This document shows positions 1-6,600 of a stretch of DNA of 15,307 bases, piece by piece. The translations under genes were made by a program, and so were the position numbers. Each line of letters starts with the position of its first letter. Position 1 is the first letter of the stretch. Location: assembly GCA_021157505.1 (NCBI GenBank), contig JAGGWI010000207.1:1-15307 (forward strand), given 5' to 3'. The stretch is from Desulfuromusa sp. (GTDB lineage: Bacteria; Desulfobacterota; Desulfuromonadia; Desulfuromonadales; Geopsychrobacteraceae). The notes below the pieces were generated by a model. That model saw only the letters and a program-made list of their open reading frames with translations. It did no database searches and was not told where the DNA came from.

Positions 1-120
1 AATATTTCCATAACCGCAGAGTTAATCACTCCGATCGCCATGGATAAAGAACTCCGCTTTGCAATCCGCGAAGGTGGCCGAACCGTTGGCGCTGGTGTGG
101 TGAGTGAAGTTGTCGAGTAA
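1..120 (+). CDS. tuf: Elongation factor Tu, C-terminal end (partial, 5' cut by window edge)
   Basis: The first 39 codons read in frame 1 to a TAA stop and give the last part of EF-Tu domain III: the L-I-T-P-I-A-M strand, then the conserved G-G-R-T-V-G-A-G turn and a VVSEVVE-type tail. EF-Tu delivers aminoacyl-tRNA to the ribosomal A site as a GTP complex in the cytoplasm. Only the C-terminus is present, so the GTPase domain cannot be inspected. The gene is followed after 63 nt by rpmG on the same strand. A second tuf begins at 15185, so this chromosome carries two copies bracketing the cluster. The two visible pieces are opposite ends of the protein, so their identity to each other cannot be tested here. 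Confidence 0.96.
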   Translation, partial: NISITAELITPIAMDKELRFAIREGGRTVGAGVVSEVVE

Positions 121-140
121 TAAGGAAAATCAGTAATCAC

Positions 141-166
141 TCCCTTTCTGCTGCAGGCAAAAGGGA
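141..166 (+). promoter_or_regulatory. Hairpin in the tuf-rpmG spacer
   Basis: TCCCTTT (141-147) pairs with AAAGGGA (160-166), and TGC (149-151) pairs with GCA (157-159) above a single bulged C at 148. The loop is TGCAG, giving about 10 base pairs. No T-run follows (the next bases are ATTAAGAGG), so it is not a classical intrinsic terminator. It sits 20 nt after the tuf stop and 17 nt before the rpmG start, and could be an mRNA processing or 3'-end-stabilising element. The function is inference; the stem itself is seen directly. Confidence 0.5.
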
Positions 167-183
167 ATTAAGAGGTAAGTGCT

Positions 184-333
184 ATGCGTGACATTGTCAC
201 TCTTGCTTGTACTGAGTGTAAGCAACGGAATTACACGACGACAAAAAACAAGCGAAATACTCCAGATAAGCTGGAGTTTAATAAATATTGCCGCTTCTGT
301 CGGAAGCACACCCCCCATAAAGAGACCAAATAA
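184..333 (+). CDS. rpmG: 50S ribosomal protein L33, zinc-ribbon (C+) form
   Basis: This 49-codon gene encodes a protein beginning MRDIVTLACTEC and ending in HKETK. It is a small component of the large ribosomal subunit near the E site. Two CxxC pairs, C9/C12 and C36/C39, form the zinc knuckle typical of the C+ form of L33, so this copy should bind zinc. The ATG at 184 follows AAGAGG (170-175) at workable spacing. Length and motif spacing match the family (about 49-55 residues). It lies between tuf and tRNA-Trp, the usual position in Desulfuromonadia and many other bacteria. No second, zinc-free L33 is visible in the window. Confidence 0.97.
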   Translation: MRDIVTLACTECKQRNYTTTKNKRNTPDKLEFNKYCRFCRKHTPHKETK

Positions 334-337
334 AGGG

Positions 338-445
338 TGTGGCAGGAGCCGGGGTTAAATTGTAGGCCAGTAGCTCTAACGGCTAGAGCACCGGACTCCA
401 AATCCGGGTGTTGGGGGTTCGAATCCCTCCTGGCCTGCCACAATT
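338..445 (+). other. Competing base-pairing elements around tRNA-Trp
   Basis: Two pairings link the spacer upstream of the tRNA with its 3' end. TGTGGCAGG (338-346) is a perfect 9-nt complement of CCTGCCACA (434-442), which covers the 3' end of the acceptor stem, the discriminator base and the CCA. AATTGT (358-363), directly upstream of the mature 5' end, is a perfect complement of ACAATT (440-445). The first pairing would break the acceptor stem; the second would extend it with GCC bulged out. The complementarity is seen directly; any effect on tRNA maturation is inference. Confidence 0.35.
364..440 (+). tRNA. trnW: tRNA-Trp (anticodon CCA), CCA end encoded
   Basis: A complete cloverleaf is seen. 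The acceptor stem AGGCCAG (364-370) pairs perfectly with CTGGCCT (430-436). The D stem is GCTC (373-376) with GAGC (386-389). The anticodon stem CCGGA (391-395) pairs with TCCGG (403-407), enclosing a loop with anticodon CCA at 398-400, which reads UGG. The T stem GGGGG (413-417) pairs with CCCTC (425-429) and includes one G-U pair; the T loop is TTCGAAT. G437 is the discriminator base expected for tryptophan, and CCA is encoded at 438-440. The gene lies 30 nt after rpmG and 38 nt before secE on the same strand, with no terminator between, so it is probably cut from a polycistronic transcript. Confidence 0.98.
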
Positions 446-478
446 GCAAATTAGTACATCAGCGAGGCCAATAGATCG

Positions 479-664
479 ATGATTGGAAAATTAAACGAGT
501 TTTTAGCCAATGTCAAAGCAGAGCTTAAGAAGGTTACCTGGCCGTCTAAAAAAGACACCTATGCTTCAACGACGGTTGTCATTGTCCTGGTAATAATCTG
601 TGCGATCTTTCTTGGTGGTGTTGATATGATTCTTTCGCGCCTTATTCGTTTGGTCCTCGGTTGA
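479..664 (+). CDS. secE: Preprotein translocase subunit SecE
   Basis: The 61-residue protein is the short, single-span form of SecE, the clamp that stabilises SecY in the SecYEG export channel of the inner membrane. An amphipathic N-terminal helix (about residues 4-18) leads into the family signature E-L-K-K-V-T-W-P-S-K (residues 15-24). One membrane segment follows, about residues 31-47, rich in V, I and L. E. coli SecE has two extra N-terminal spans that are absent here; the short form is the usual one in most bacteria. The start at 479 has a GAGG (464-467) some 11 nt upstream. The gene is followed by nusG after 19 nt, the standard pairing. Its TGA stop lies partly inside a small hairpin (653-668). 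Confidence 0.97.
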   Translation: MIGKLNEFLANVKAELKKVTWPSKKDTYASTTVVIVLVIICAIFLGGVDMILSRLIRLVLG

Positions 665-668
665 GGAT
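653..668 (+). other. Small hairpin over the secE stop codon
   Basis: GTCCTC (653-658) pairs with GAGGAT (663-668) around a GGTT loop; the outer pair is G-U. The TGA stop (662-664) spans the loop-stem boundary. No T-run follows. It is one of four consecutive genes with a hairpin at the stop codon (see findings). The stem is short and could be chance. Confidence 0.3.
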
Positions 669-683
669 AAAAAGGACTTTACC

Positions 684-1217
684 ATGGCGATGAAATGGTA
701 CAGCGTGCATACCTATTCAGGGTATGAAAATAAAGTTAAGTTGAGCCTTGAGGAGCGAATTCGCTCTTTGGCTGTTGAGGATCTGTTTGAGGAGATTTTA
801 ATCCCTTCAGAGACTGTGGTCGAAATGCATAAGGGTGAGCGTAAAACCTCGTCACGTAAGCTTTTCCCCGGTTATATCCTGGTACGGATGGAACTCAATG
901 ATGAGACCTGGCATGTCGTTACCGGGACATCAAAGGTGACAGGTTTCGTTGGTGGAGGACAAAGCCCCCCGGTAGTTCCTGATGCCGAGGTTGCTAAGAT
1001 CACCAGCCGTATGGAAGAGGGCGTTGAGAAGCCGAAGCCAAAGGTTGAGTTTGAAATTGGTGAAACCGTACGGGTTGTTGATGGACCATTTCTCAATTTC
1101 ACCGGTGTGGTGGAGGATGTTCGCCATGAGCGTGGTACGTTGAAGGTACTGGTGAGTATTTTCGGTCGGGAGACTTCCGTGGAGTTAGAATTTATACAGG
1201 TTGAAAAAACCAGCTAA
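684..1217 (+). CDS. nusG: Transcription elongation/termination factor NusG
   Basis: NusG (177 aa) binds the clamp helices of RNA polymerase, suppresses pausing, and links polymerase to Rho or to ribosomal S10. The N-terminal NGN domain occupies about residues 1-115, starting with the characteristic K-W-Y-S-V-H-T-Y-S-G-Y-E-N stretch and containing the F-P-G-Y-I-L-V core. A KOW domain follows at about residues 122-175, with the G-x-V-R-V-V-D-G-P-F pattern and a terminal F-I-Q-V-E-K. Length is normal for the family. The start at 684 is preceded by AAAGGA (671-676); an in-frame ATG at 690 is possible but less well spaced. Nothing is missing or unusual in the protein. The stop lies in the loop of a perfect hairpin (1210-1222). 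Confidence 0.98.
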   Translation: MAMKWYSVHTYSGYENKVKLSLEERIRSLAVEDLFEEILIPSETVVEMHKGERKTSSRKLFPGYILVRMELNDETWHVVTGTSKVTGFVGGGQSPPVVPDAEVAKITSRMEEGVEKPKPKVEFEIGETVRVVDGPFLNFTGVVEDVRHERGTLKVLVSIFGRETSVELEFIQVEKTS

Positions 1218-1222
1218 GCTGG
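1210..1222 (+). other. Perfect hairpin with the nusG stop codon as its loop
   Basis: CCAGC (1210-1214) and GCTGG (1218-1222) are exact complements, and the three loop bases are the TAA stop of nusG itself. The following bases (GATACGTTTCG) are not a T-run, so termination by this element alone is unlikely. It lies 30 nt before rplK, in the area where an L1-type translational operator would be expected, but I cannot recognise an L1 target here. Confidence 0.35.
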
Positions 1223-1252
1223 GATACGTTTCGTTCGTTTAAGGAGTCAGAA

Positions 1253-1675
1253 ATGGCCAAGAAAATTATTGGACAGATTAAATTACAAATTCCAGCAGGT
1301 AAGGCGAATCCTTCGCCCCCAGTTGGCCCCGCACTTGGACAACATGGGGTCAATATTATGGAGTTCTGTAAACATTTTAACGCAAAGACTCAGGAACAGG
1401 CCGGTTTGATTACCCCTGTTGTGATAACTGTCTTTGCTGATCGTTCCTTCTCCTACATTACCAAGACGCCACCTGCGGCGGTTTTGCTGTTGCGTGCAGC
1501 AAAGTTGAAAAAAGGTTCTGGTGTCCCAAATAAAGAGAAGGTAGGCAAGGTCACCAAGGATCAGGTTCTTGAAATTGCGCGCCTGAAAATGCCTGACCTC
1601 AATGCTTTCTCAGAAGAAGCTGCGATGCGGATTATCGAAGGTACTGCGCGGAGCATGGGAATAGAAGTCGCCTGA
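1253..1675 (+). CDS. rplK: 50S ribosomal protein L11
   Basis: L11 (140 aa) binds 23S rRNA at the GTPase-associated centre at the base of the L12 stalk and is needed for EF-G action and the RelA stringent response. The proline-rich thiostrepton loop is present, with P22, P23 and P26 in the P-P-V-G-P-A-L-G-Q-H-G motif. The C-terminal rRNA-binding domain (about 75-140) starts after the K-T-P-P-A-A-V-L-L hinge. Length equals the family norm. The ribosome-binding site AAGGAG (1241-1246) is well placed. The gene is 35 nt after nusG and 24 nt before rplA, the standard L11-L1 pair. No changes typical of thiostrepton resistance are seen at the conserved prolines. Confidence 0.98.
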   Translation: MAKKIIGQIKLQIPAGKANPSPPVGPALGQHGVNIMEFCKHFNAKTQEQAGLITPVVITVFADRSFSYITKTPPAAVLLLRAAKLKKGSGVPNKEKVGKVTKDQVLEIARLKMPDLNAFSEEAAMRIIEGTARSMGIEVA

Positions 1676-1683
1676 AACGGCGA
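1668..1683 (+). other. Small hairpin over the rplK stop codon
   Basis: TCGCC (1668-1672) pairs with GGCGA (1679-1683); the loop TGAAAC begins with the TGA stop of rplK. It is GC-rich but only 5 bp, with no T-run. It lies directly upstream of the rplA ribosome-binding site (GTGGAG, 1687-1692), so it might influence L11-L1 translational coupling. That role is inference. Confidence 0.3.
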
Positions 1684-1699
1684 GTCGTGGAGATAGAAG

Positions 1700-2401
1700 A
1701 TGGCAACAGGTAAAAATATCAAAAACGCGAAAGAGCTGATTGATCGTTCTCAGCTCTACGGAATTGAGGAAGCTCTTGAATTGCTCAAGAAGGGCTCCTT
1801 TGCAAAGTTCGATGAAACGGTTGATCTTAGTGTCAAGCTGGGTGTTGATCCCCGCAAAGCTGATCAGATGATCCGGGGTGCAGTGGTCTTGCCTAACGGC
1901 CTTGGTAAAACTGTGCGGGTTCTGGTTTTTGCGAAGGGAGAAAAGGCACAAGAAGCTGAGGCTGCAGGTGCTGACTATGTCGGTGCGGAAGATCTGGCAG
2001 AAAAGATCCAGGGTGGCTGGTTCGATTTTGACACGGCAATCGCTTCTCCAGACATGATGGGCGTTGTCGGCAAGATTGGTCGCGTATTAGGTCCTCGTGG
2101 TTTGATGCCCAATCCAAAGGTTGGTACCGTTACCATGGATGTGACCCGTGCTGTTGAAGAAGCAAAATCGGGAAAGGTTGAATACCGCGTTGAAAAGGCT
2201 GGTATCATTCATGCTCCGGTGGGCAAGGTTTCTTTTGAGGCGCAGAAGCTGCAAGAAAATATCCTGACGCTGATAGATGTGTTGTTGAAGGCAAAGCCTT
2301 CAACAGCCAAGGGAACTTATATGAAAAAGGTTACTTTAACCAGTACTATGGGTGCAGGAATAAATCTTGATATCCCACAACTACAGGCTTTACTCAAGTA
2401 A
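1700..2401 (+). CDS. rplA: 50S ribosomal protein L1
   Basis: L1 (233 aa) forms the mobile L1 stalk near the E site and helps release deacylated tRNA. In many bacteria it also represses its own L11-L1 message. The conserved central block runs from the A-S-P-D-M-M stretch through V-G-K-I-G-R-V-L-G-P-R-G-L-M-P-N-P-K-x-G-T, the strongest L1 signature. The N- and C-terminal parts form the split domain I around the inserted domain II. The ATG at 1700 follows GTGGAG (1687-1692). Length matches the family. The TAA stop is buried in a stem (2394-2413), and 175 nt of leader separate it from rplJ. Confidence 0.98.
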   Translation: MATGKNIKNAKELIDRSQLYGIEEALELLKKGSFAKFDETVDLSVKLGVDPRKADQMIRGAVVLPNGLGKTVRVLVFAKGEKAQEAEAAGADYVGAEDLAEKIQGGWFDFDTAIASPDMMGVVGKIGRVLGPRGLMPNPKVGTVTMDVTRAVEEAKSGKVEYRVEKAGIIHAPVGKVSFEAQKLQENILTLIDVLLKAKPSTAKGTYMKKVTLTSTMGAGINLDIPQLQALLK

Positions 2402-2413
2402 GTAGTTACTTGA
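2394..2413 (+). other. 8-bp hairpin containing the rplA stop codon
   Basis: TCAAGTAA (2394-2401) pairs perfectly with TTACTTGA (2406-2413) around a GTAG tetraloop. The rplA stop TAA (2399-2401) is within the 5' arm. No T-run follows. The element is AT-rich but is the longest of the stop-codon hairpins. It sits just before the L10 leader and may mark the boundary between the L11-L1 and L10-L12 messages, as a processing or 3'-end-protection site. That role is inference. Confidence 0.45.
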
Positions 2414-2426
2414 TTGCAGGCTCAGA

Positions 2427-2550
2427 GTCAAAGACAGCAGGTATGCGAAGCATTTAATGACCGAACCACCTGCCGAGGCTATCGGGTGCTGTGACGACAT
2501 GGTCGTCTCTCCCCCCTTCAGCTCGACTTGGACGGGATTTTTATATCCCA
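2427..2550 (+). promoter_or_regulatory. L10 leader (ribosomal protein L10(L12)4 binding site upstream of rplJ)
   Basis: The 175-nt gap between rplA and rplJ holds the hallmark of the L10 leader family: AGACAGCAGGT near 2432-2442 and ACCTGCCGAGG at 2468-2478. The segments GCAGGT (2437-2442) and ACCTGC (2468-2473) pair perfectly. The flanking AGACA and CGAGG bases fit the kink-turn-like site where L10 complexed with L12 binds in studied bacteria. A second stem, GACGAC (2493-2498) with GTCGTC (2502-2507), follows, and then a C-rich run. A weaker stem, GGGAT (2534-2538) with ATCCC (2545-2549), stands before the ribosome-binding site. Excess L10 binding here should repress rplJ and rplL. No convincing promoter was found in this gap. 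Confidence 0.85.
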
Positions 2551-2576
2551 GGATTTTAACGAAAGGAGGAGAGTAG

Positions 2577-3095
2577 ATGAACAGGACAGAAAAAGAACAG
2601 ATTGTTCAGGAACTGGCACAACGCCTGACAGAGACTCAAGCAATATTTCTGGCTGATTATCGTGGTATTAATGTTGATCAGGCCACCCAGCTACGGCGTG
2701 AACTAACTCAGGCTGGAGTTGAATATCGGGTTGTTAAAAACAGCTTGTTAAAACTGGCAGCACAAGGGACATCTTCTGAGGATCTGCAGTCTTACTGCAA
2801 GGGTCCAACTGCAATTGCATTGTCAGGTACCGATCCGGTTGCTCCTGCCAAAATTCTCAGTAAATTTGCCAAGGAAATCGATGCATTTGAACTGAAGGCT
2901 GGAGTACTCAGTGGTAAGCTGATGTCAGTTGCGGAAATCAACGCTTTAGCTGAGTTACCAAGCCGCGAACAGCTGCTGGCTATGGCATTGAGTTCTATGA
3001 ATGCTCCGATAACTAATTTTGTCGGAACCATGGCTGCGATACCACGCTCACTGGTCCAGGTGTTGAATGCTATTGGTGAGAATAAAGCTGCGTAA
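2577..3095 (+). CDS. rplJ: 50S ribosomal protein L10
   Basis: L10 (172 aa) anchors the L7/L12 dimers to the ribosome, forming the flexible stalk that recruits translational GTPases, and is the translational repressor of its own operon. The N-terminal rRNA-binding domain shows the typical A-I-F-L-A-D-Y-R-G-I stretch, followed by L-R-R-E-L and Y-R-V-V-K-N-S-L. The C-terminal helix (about residues 135-172, from L-P-S-R-E-Q-L onward) is the L12-docking platform. The ATG at 2577 follows a strong AAAGGAGG (2562-2569). Length is in the normal range of 165-177. The gene lies 43 nt before rplL, and the pair is expected to be co-translated under L10-leader control. Confidence 0.98.
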   Translation: MNRTEKEQIVQELAQRLTETQAIFLADYRGINVDQATQLRRELTQAGVEYRVVKNSLLKLAAQGTSSEDLQSYCKGPTAIALSGTDPVAPAKILSKFAKEIDAFELKAGVLSGKLMSVAEINALAELPSREQLLAMALSSMNAPITNFVGTMAAIPRSLVQVLNAIGENKAA

Positions 3096-3138
3096 ATAAA
3101 AATTCACTAAGTTAAATACATATATTTCGGAGGAAAAA

Positions 3139-3516
3139 ATGGCTACAATTACTAAAGAACAAGTTGTTGAATTTATTGAGAACATGACTGTACTGGAAAT
3201 GTCTGAGTTTGTGAAAGAGCTTGAAGACAAGTTCGGTGTTTCAGCTGCTGCACCCGTTGCTGTTGCTGCAGCTCCCGCTGCCGGTGAAGCTGCTGCTGAA
3301 GAGCAGACCGAGTTTGATGTTATTCTGACCAGCTATGGCGAGAAAAAAATCAATGTTATTAAAACTGTCCGCGCTATTACCGGCCTTGGATTGAAAGAGG
3401 CTAAAGATGTGGTTGACAATGCTCCCGGCACTGTTAAAGAGGGTGTTTCCAAGGATGAGGCCGCAGACATCCAGAAGCAACTCGAGGAAGCTGGCGCCAG
3501 CGTGGAGTTGAAGTAG
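3139..3516 (+). CDS. rplL: 50S ribosomal protein L7/L12
   Basis: L7/L12 (125 aa) is the multicopy stalk protein that contacts EF-Tu, EF-G, IF2 and RF3. Residues 1-33 are the dimerisation and L10-binding domain. Residues 34-56 form an alanine/proline/glutamate-rich flexible hinge, and residues 57-125 are the factor-binding globular domain with the G-L-G-L-K-E-A-K-D-V-V motif. A strong GGAGG (3129-3133) precedes the ATG, fitting the higher synthesis L12 needs relative to L10. Length matches the family. A 12-bp perfect palindrome (GCTGGCGCCAGC, 3490-3501) lies inside the last codons. A 165-nt structured spacer separates the gene from rpoB. Confidence 0.98.
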   Translation: MATITKEQVVEFIENMTVLEMSEFVKELEDKFGVSAAAPVAVAAAPAAGEAAAEEQTEFDVILTSYGEKKINVIKTVRAITGLGLKEAKDVVDNAPGTVKEGVSKDEAADIQKQLEEAGASVELK

Positions 3517-3541
3517 CCGGTTTTACCCCCTAGTATGTTCT

Positions 3542-3666
3542 TAGCCGAGGTCGCCTGGTGCGGCCTTGGCTATTGTCGTTGTCAGCTCGGCAAGTTGCCG
3601 CAGTGGATCTGTCTTCAGATCCATATTTGTGTTTGCAGGGCTTTTAATTGTTGGCCGTGAACCGAC
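3542..3666 (+). promoter_or_regulatory. Structured rplL-rpoB spacer: tandem hairpins without T-runs
   Basis: The 165-nt gene-free stretch contains a strong hairpin: TAGCCGAGGTCGC (3542-3554) pairs along all 13 positions, two of them G-U, with GCGGCCTTGGCTA (3560-3572), with loop CTGGT. Next are CGGCA (3588-3592) with TGCCG (3596-3600), and then GTGGATCTG (3603-3611) with CAGATCCAT (3616-3624) around TCTT (9 bp, outer pair G-U). A weaker GTTGG (3650-3654)/CCGAC (3662-3666) stem ends 4 nt before the rpoB ribosome-binding site. In E. coli the equivalent spacer holds an attenuator and an RNase III site that set polymerase below ribosomal protein output. A comparable role is inferred here. None of the stems is followed by a T-run, so RNase processing fits better than intrinsic termination. 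Confidence 0.6.
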
Positions 3667-3681
3667 CCCAAAGGAGAAACC

Positions 3682-6600
3682 ATGGCGTATTCGTTTGCGA
3701 ATAATCCGCTCCTCAGGAAGCATTTTGCAAAGGTTACGAATATTATTGATATTCCAAACCTTATTGATATTCAAAAAACTTCTTATAAGAGATTTTTACA
3801 GGCGGAGCTGCCTTCCCCTGAGCGTAAGCAGCGTGGGCTTGAGTCGGTTTTTCGTTCTGTTTTTCCAATCCACGATTTTAGTGACACCTGTTCTATGGAG
3901 TATGTCTCCTATAGTTTAGGCGCTCCAAAGTATGATGAAGAGGAATGTCATCAACGTGGTATGACCTACGCTGCTCCAATAAAAGTCAAGGTGCGACTGG
4001 TGACCTGGGATGTCGATAAAGATGCCGGTACCCAGTCAATTCGTGACATCAAGGAGCAGGAAGTCTATTTCGGTGAAATTCCATTGATGACCGAGAACGG
4101 CACATTCATCATCAATGGGACAGAGCGGGTTATTGTCAGCCAGTTACATCGTTCACCGGGAGTTTTCTTTTCCCATGATAAGGGTAAAACCCATTCCAGC
4201 GGAAAAATACTCTTCAGTGCCCGGGTTATCCCTTATCGGGGTTCCTGGCTCGATTTTGATTTTGATCATAAGGATTTACTCTGGGTTCGTATCGATCGTC
4301 GGCGCAAACTTCCAGCAACTGTACTGTTGAAAGCTCTTGGCTATACAACCGAGGAACTTCTCGAATACTACTATGATTTTGAAGAAATTTCCTGGGACGG
4401 TAAGAAATACACAAAGAAGGTCAATTTTGACCTTTTAGCAGGTACGCGTGCCAGTTCAGATGTCCTCTCCGCAACCGGTGAGGTGCTGGTCAAGGAAAAT
4501 CGCAAATTTACTCGCGCAGCGATCCGTAAGCTCAATGATGAGGGGATCGAATCAATCCCGATTACTGCAGAGGATCTGGTTGGTCAGGTTGTCAGCAGTG
4601 ATATCGTTGATGAGACAACCGGTGAAGTTCTCCTGGAGTGTAATGGTGAGCTGACCGAAGCTAAAATTGAAGAACTGAGAGAAAAAGGTATTAATACTTT
4701 TTCCACCCTGTTCATCGATCATCTCTATGTTGGCCCGTATCTGAGTGATACCTTAAGGGGTGACAAAGTTGAGACGGCAGAGGATGCAATCATTGAGATT
4801 TTCCGGCGTCTTCGTCCTGGTGATCCGCCAACAATCAGAACCGCTACAACCCTGTTTGAAAGTCTCTTTTTCAATGCTGATCGATATGACATCTCTGCGG
4901 TTGGTCGTTTAAAGCTCAACCATAAGCTCGGGGTTGATAGCCCTCTGGAACTCTCGACTCTGACTAAAGAAGATGTTCTTAGTGTGGTTCGTTATCTTGT
5001 TGGCCTCCGTGATGGCAAGGGAACTGTTGATGATATTGATCACCTCGGAAACCGTCGTGTCAGAGCGGTTGGTGAATTACTTGAGAACCAGTATCGGGTC
5101 GGCCTGGTGCGGATGGAACGTGCGATTAAAGAGCGCATGAGCCTGCAGGATGTTGATAGCCTGATGCCGCACGATTTAATTAATTCTAAGCCCGTTTCTG
5201 CGGTTGTTAAAGAATTTTTTGGTTCGTCTCAGCTTTCCCAGTTTATGGATCAGACTAACCCCCTTTCTGAGGTGACCCATAAGCGTCGCTTGTCAGCTTT
5301 GGGACCGGGTGGTTTAACCCGGGAACGAGCCGGTTTTGAAGTGCGGGATGTTCACCCGACTCATTACGGCCGGGTTTGCCCGATTGAGACTCCTGAGGGG
5401 CCGAATATTGGCTTGATTGCCTCATTGGCAACCTACGCCCGGATCAATGAGTATGGGTTTGTTGAAACCCCCTATCGAATTGTAGAAGATGGGCAGGTAG
5501 GAACCGAGATAAAATATTTTTCGGCGCTCGAAGAAGAGGGGCATGCGATCGCTCAGGCAAATGCACCGATTGATGATGATGGTGTGTTTATCAATGATCT
5601 GGTCAATGTGCGTCAAACCGGTGAGTTTTTGCTCTTGCCACCGGATCAGATTGACTTGATGGATGTTTCGCCAAAGCAGATTGTTTCAGTCGCTGCCGCT
5701 TTGATCCCGTTCCTGGAAAATGATGATGCTAACCGGGCTCTGATGGGTTCCAATATGCAACGCCAGGCGGTGCCGTTGTTGCGCACCGATGCTCCTCTTG
5801 TCGGTACCGGTATGGAGCGGATCGTTGCCCACGATTCGGGAAACTCAGTTGTTGCTCGACATGATGGTGTCGTAGAGAGCGTTGATGCGGATCGAATTGT
5901 TGTCCAGATAGACGATGACGATATTGAAGAAACCGGTGCTGGTGTCGATATTTATAACCTGCATAAATTCAGCCGCTCTAACCAGAACACCTGTATCAAC
6001 CAAAAGCCTATTGTTAAAACCGGGGATCATGTCATTCGTGGTGATGTGATAGCTGATGGCCCATCCACCCAATGGGGTGAATTAGCTCTTGGTCAGAATG
6101 TTCTGGTCGCATTCATGCCGTGGCACGGTTATAACTTTGAAGATTCAATCCTGATCTCTGAAAAAATTGTACAGGATGATCGTTATACCTCAATCCATAT
6201 TGAGGAATTTGAGTGTGTCGCACGTGATACTAAGCTTGGTAAAGAGGAGATTACGGACGATATTCCCAACCTCGGAGAAGATGCGTTAAGTTATCTGGAT
6301 GAGTCCGGGATAATTCGTATCGGCGCGAGTGTGAAGTCGGGAGATATTTTAGTTGGAAAAATTACCCCGAAAGGGGAAACACAACTCTCTCCTGAGGAAA
6401 AGCTGCTGCGCGCTATTTTTGGTGAAAAAGCAGGCGATGTCAGAGATACTTCATTGCGGGTACCACCGGGTGAAGAGGGTGTCATTATTGGCGCTCGGGT
6501 CTTCTCCCGTAAGGGCTTTGATAAAGATGCCCGGACTGAGCAGATTGAAGCGCGGGAAATTGAAAAACTGCTGCAGGATCGGGAAGATGAGATCCGCATT

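Noticed and set aside
1218..1252. L1-repressor binding site ahead of rplK
   Set aside because: Expected from E. coli biology, but I could not identify a mimic of the 23S L1-binding loop in these 35 nt.
1610..1951. 113-codon minus-strand frame across rplK-rplA
   Set aside because: It is opposite two conserved ribosomal protein genes, and no motif is recognised.
3579..3607. TTGTCA (3579-3584) as a -35 box for an rpoB promoter
   Set aside because: No -10-like sequence is found 16-18 nt downstream (AGTGGA region), and the bases sit between strong RNA stems.
5221..5301. Possible rifampicin-resistance change in rpoB (T525 where E. coli has N518)
   Set aside because: All major resistance positions (D523, H533, R536, S538, L540) are of the sensitive type, and T at this site is likely natural lineage variation.
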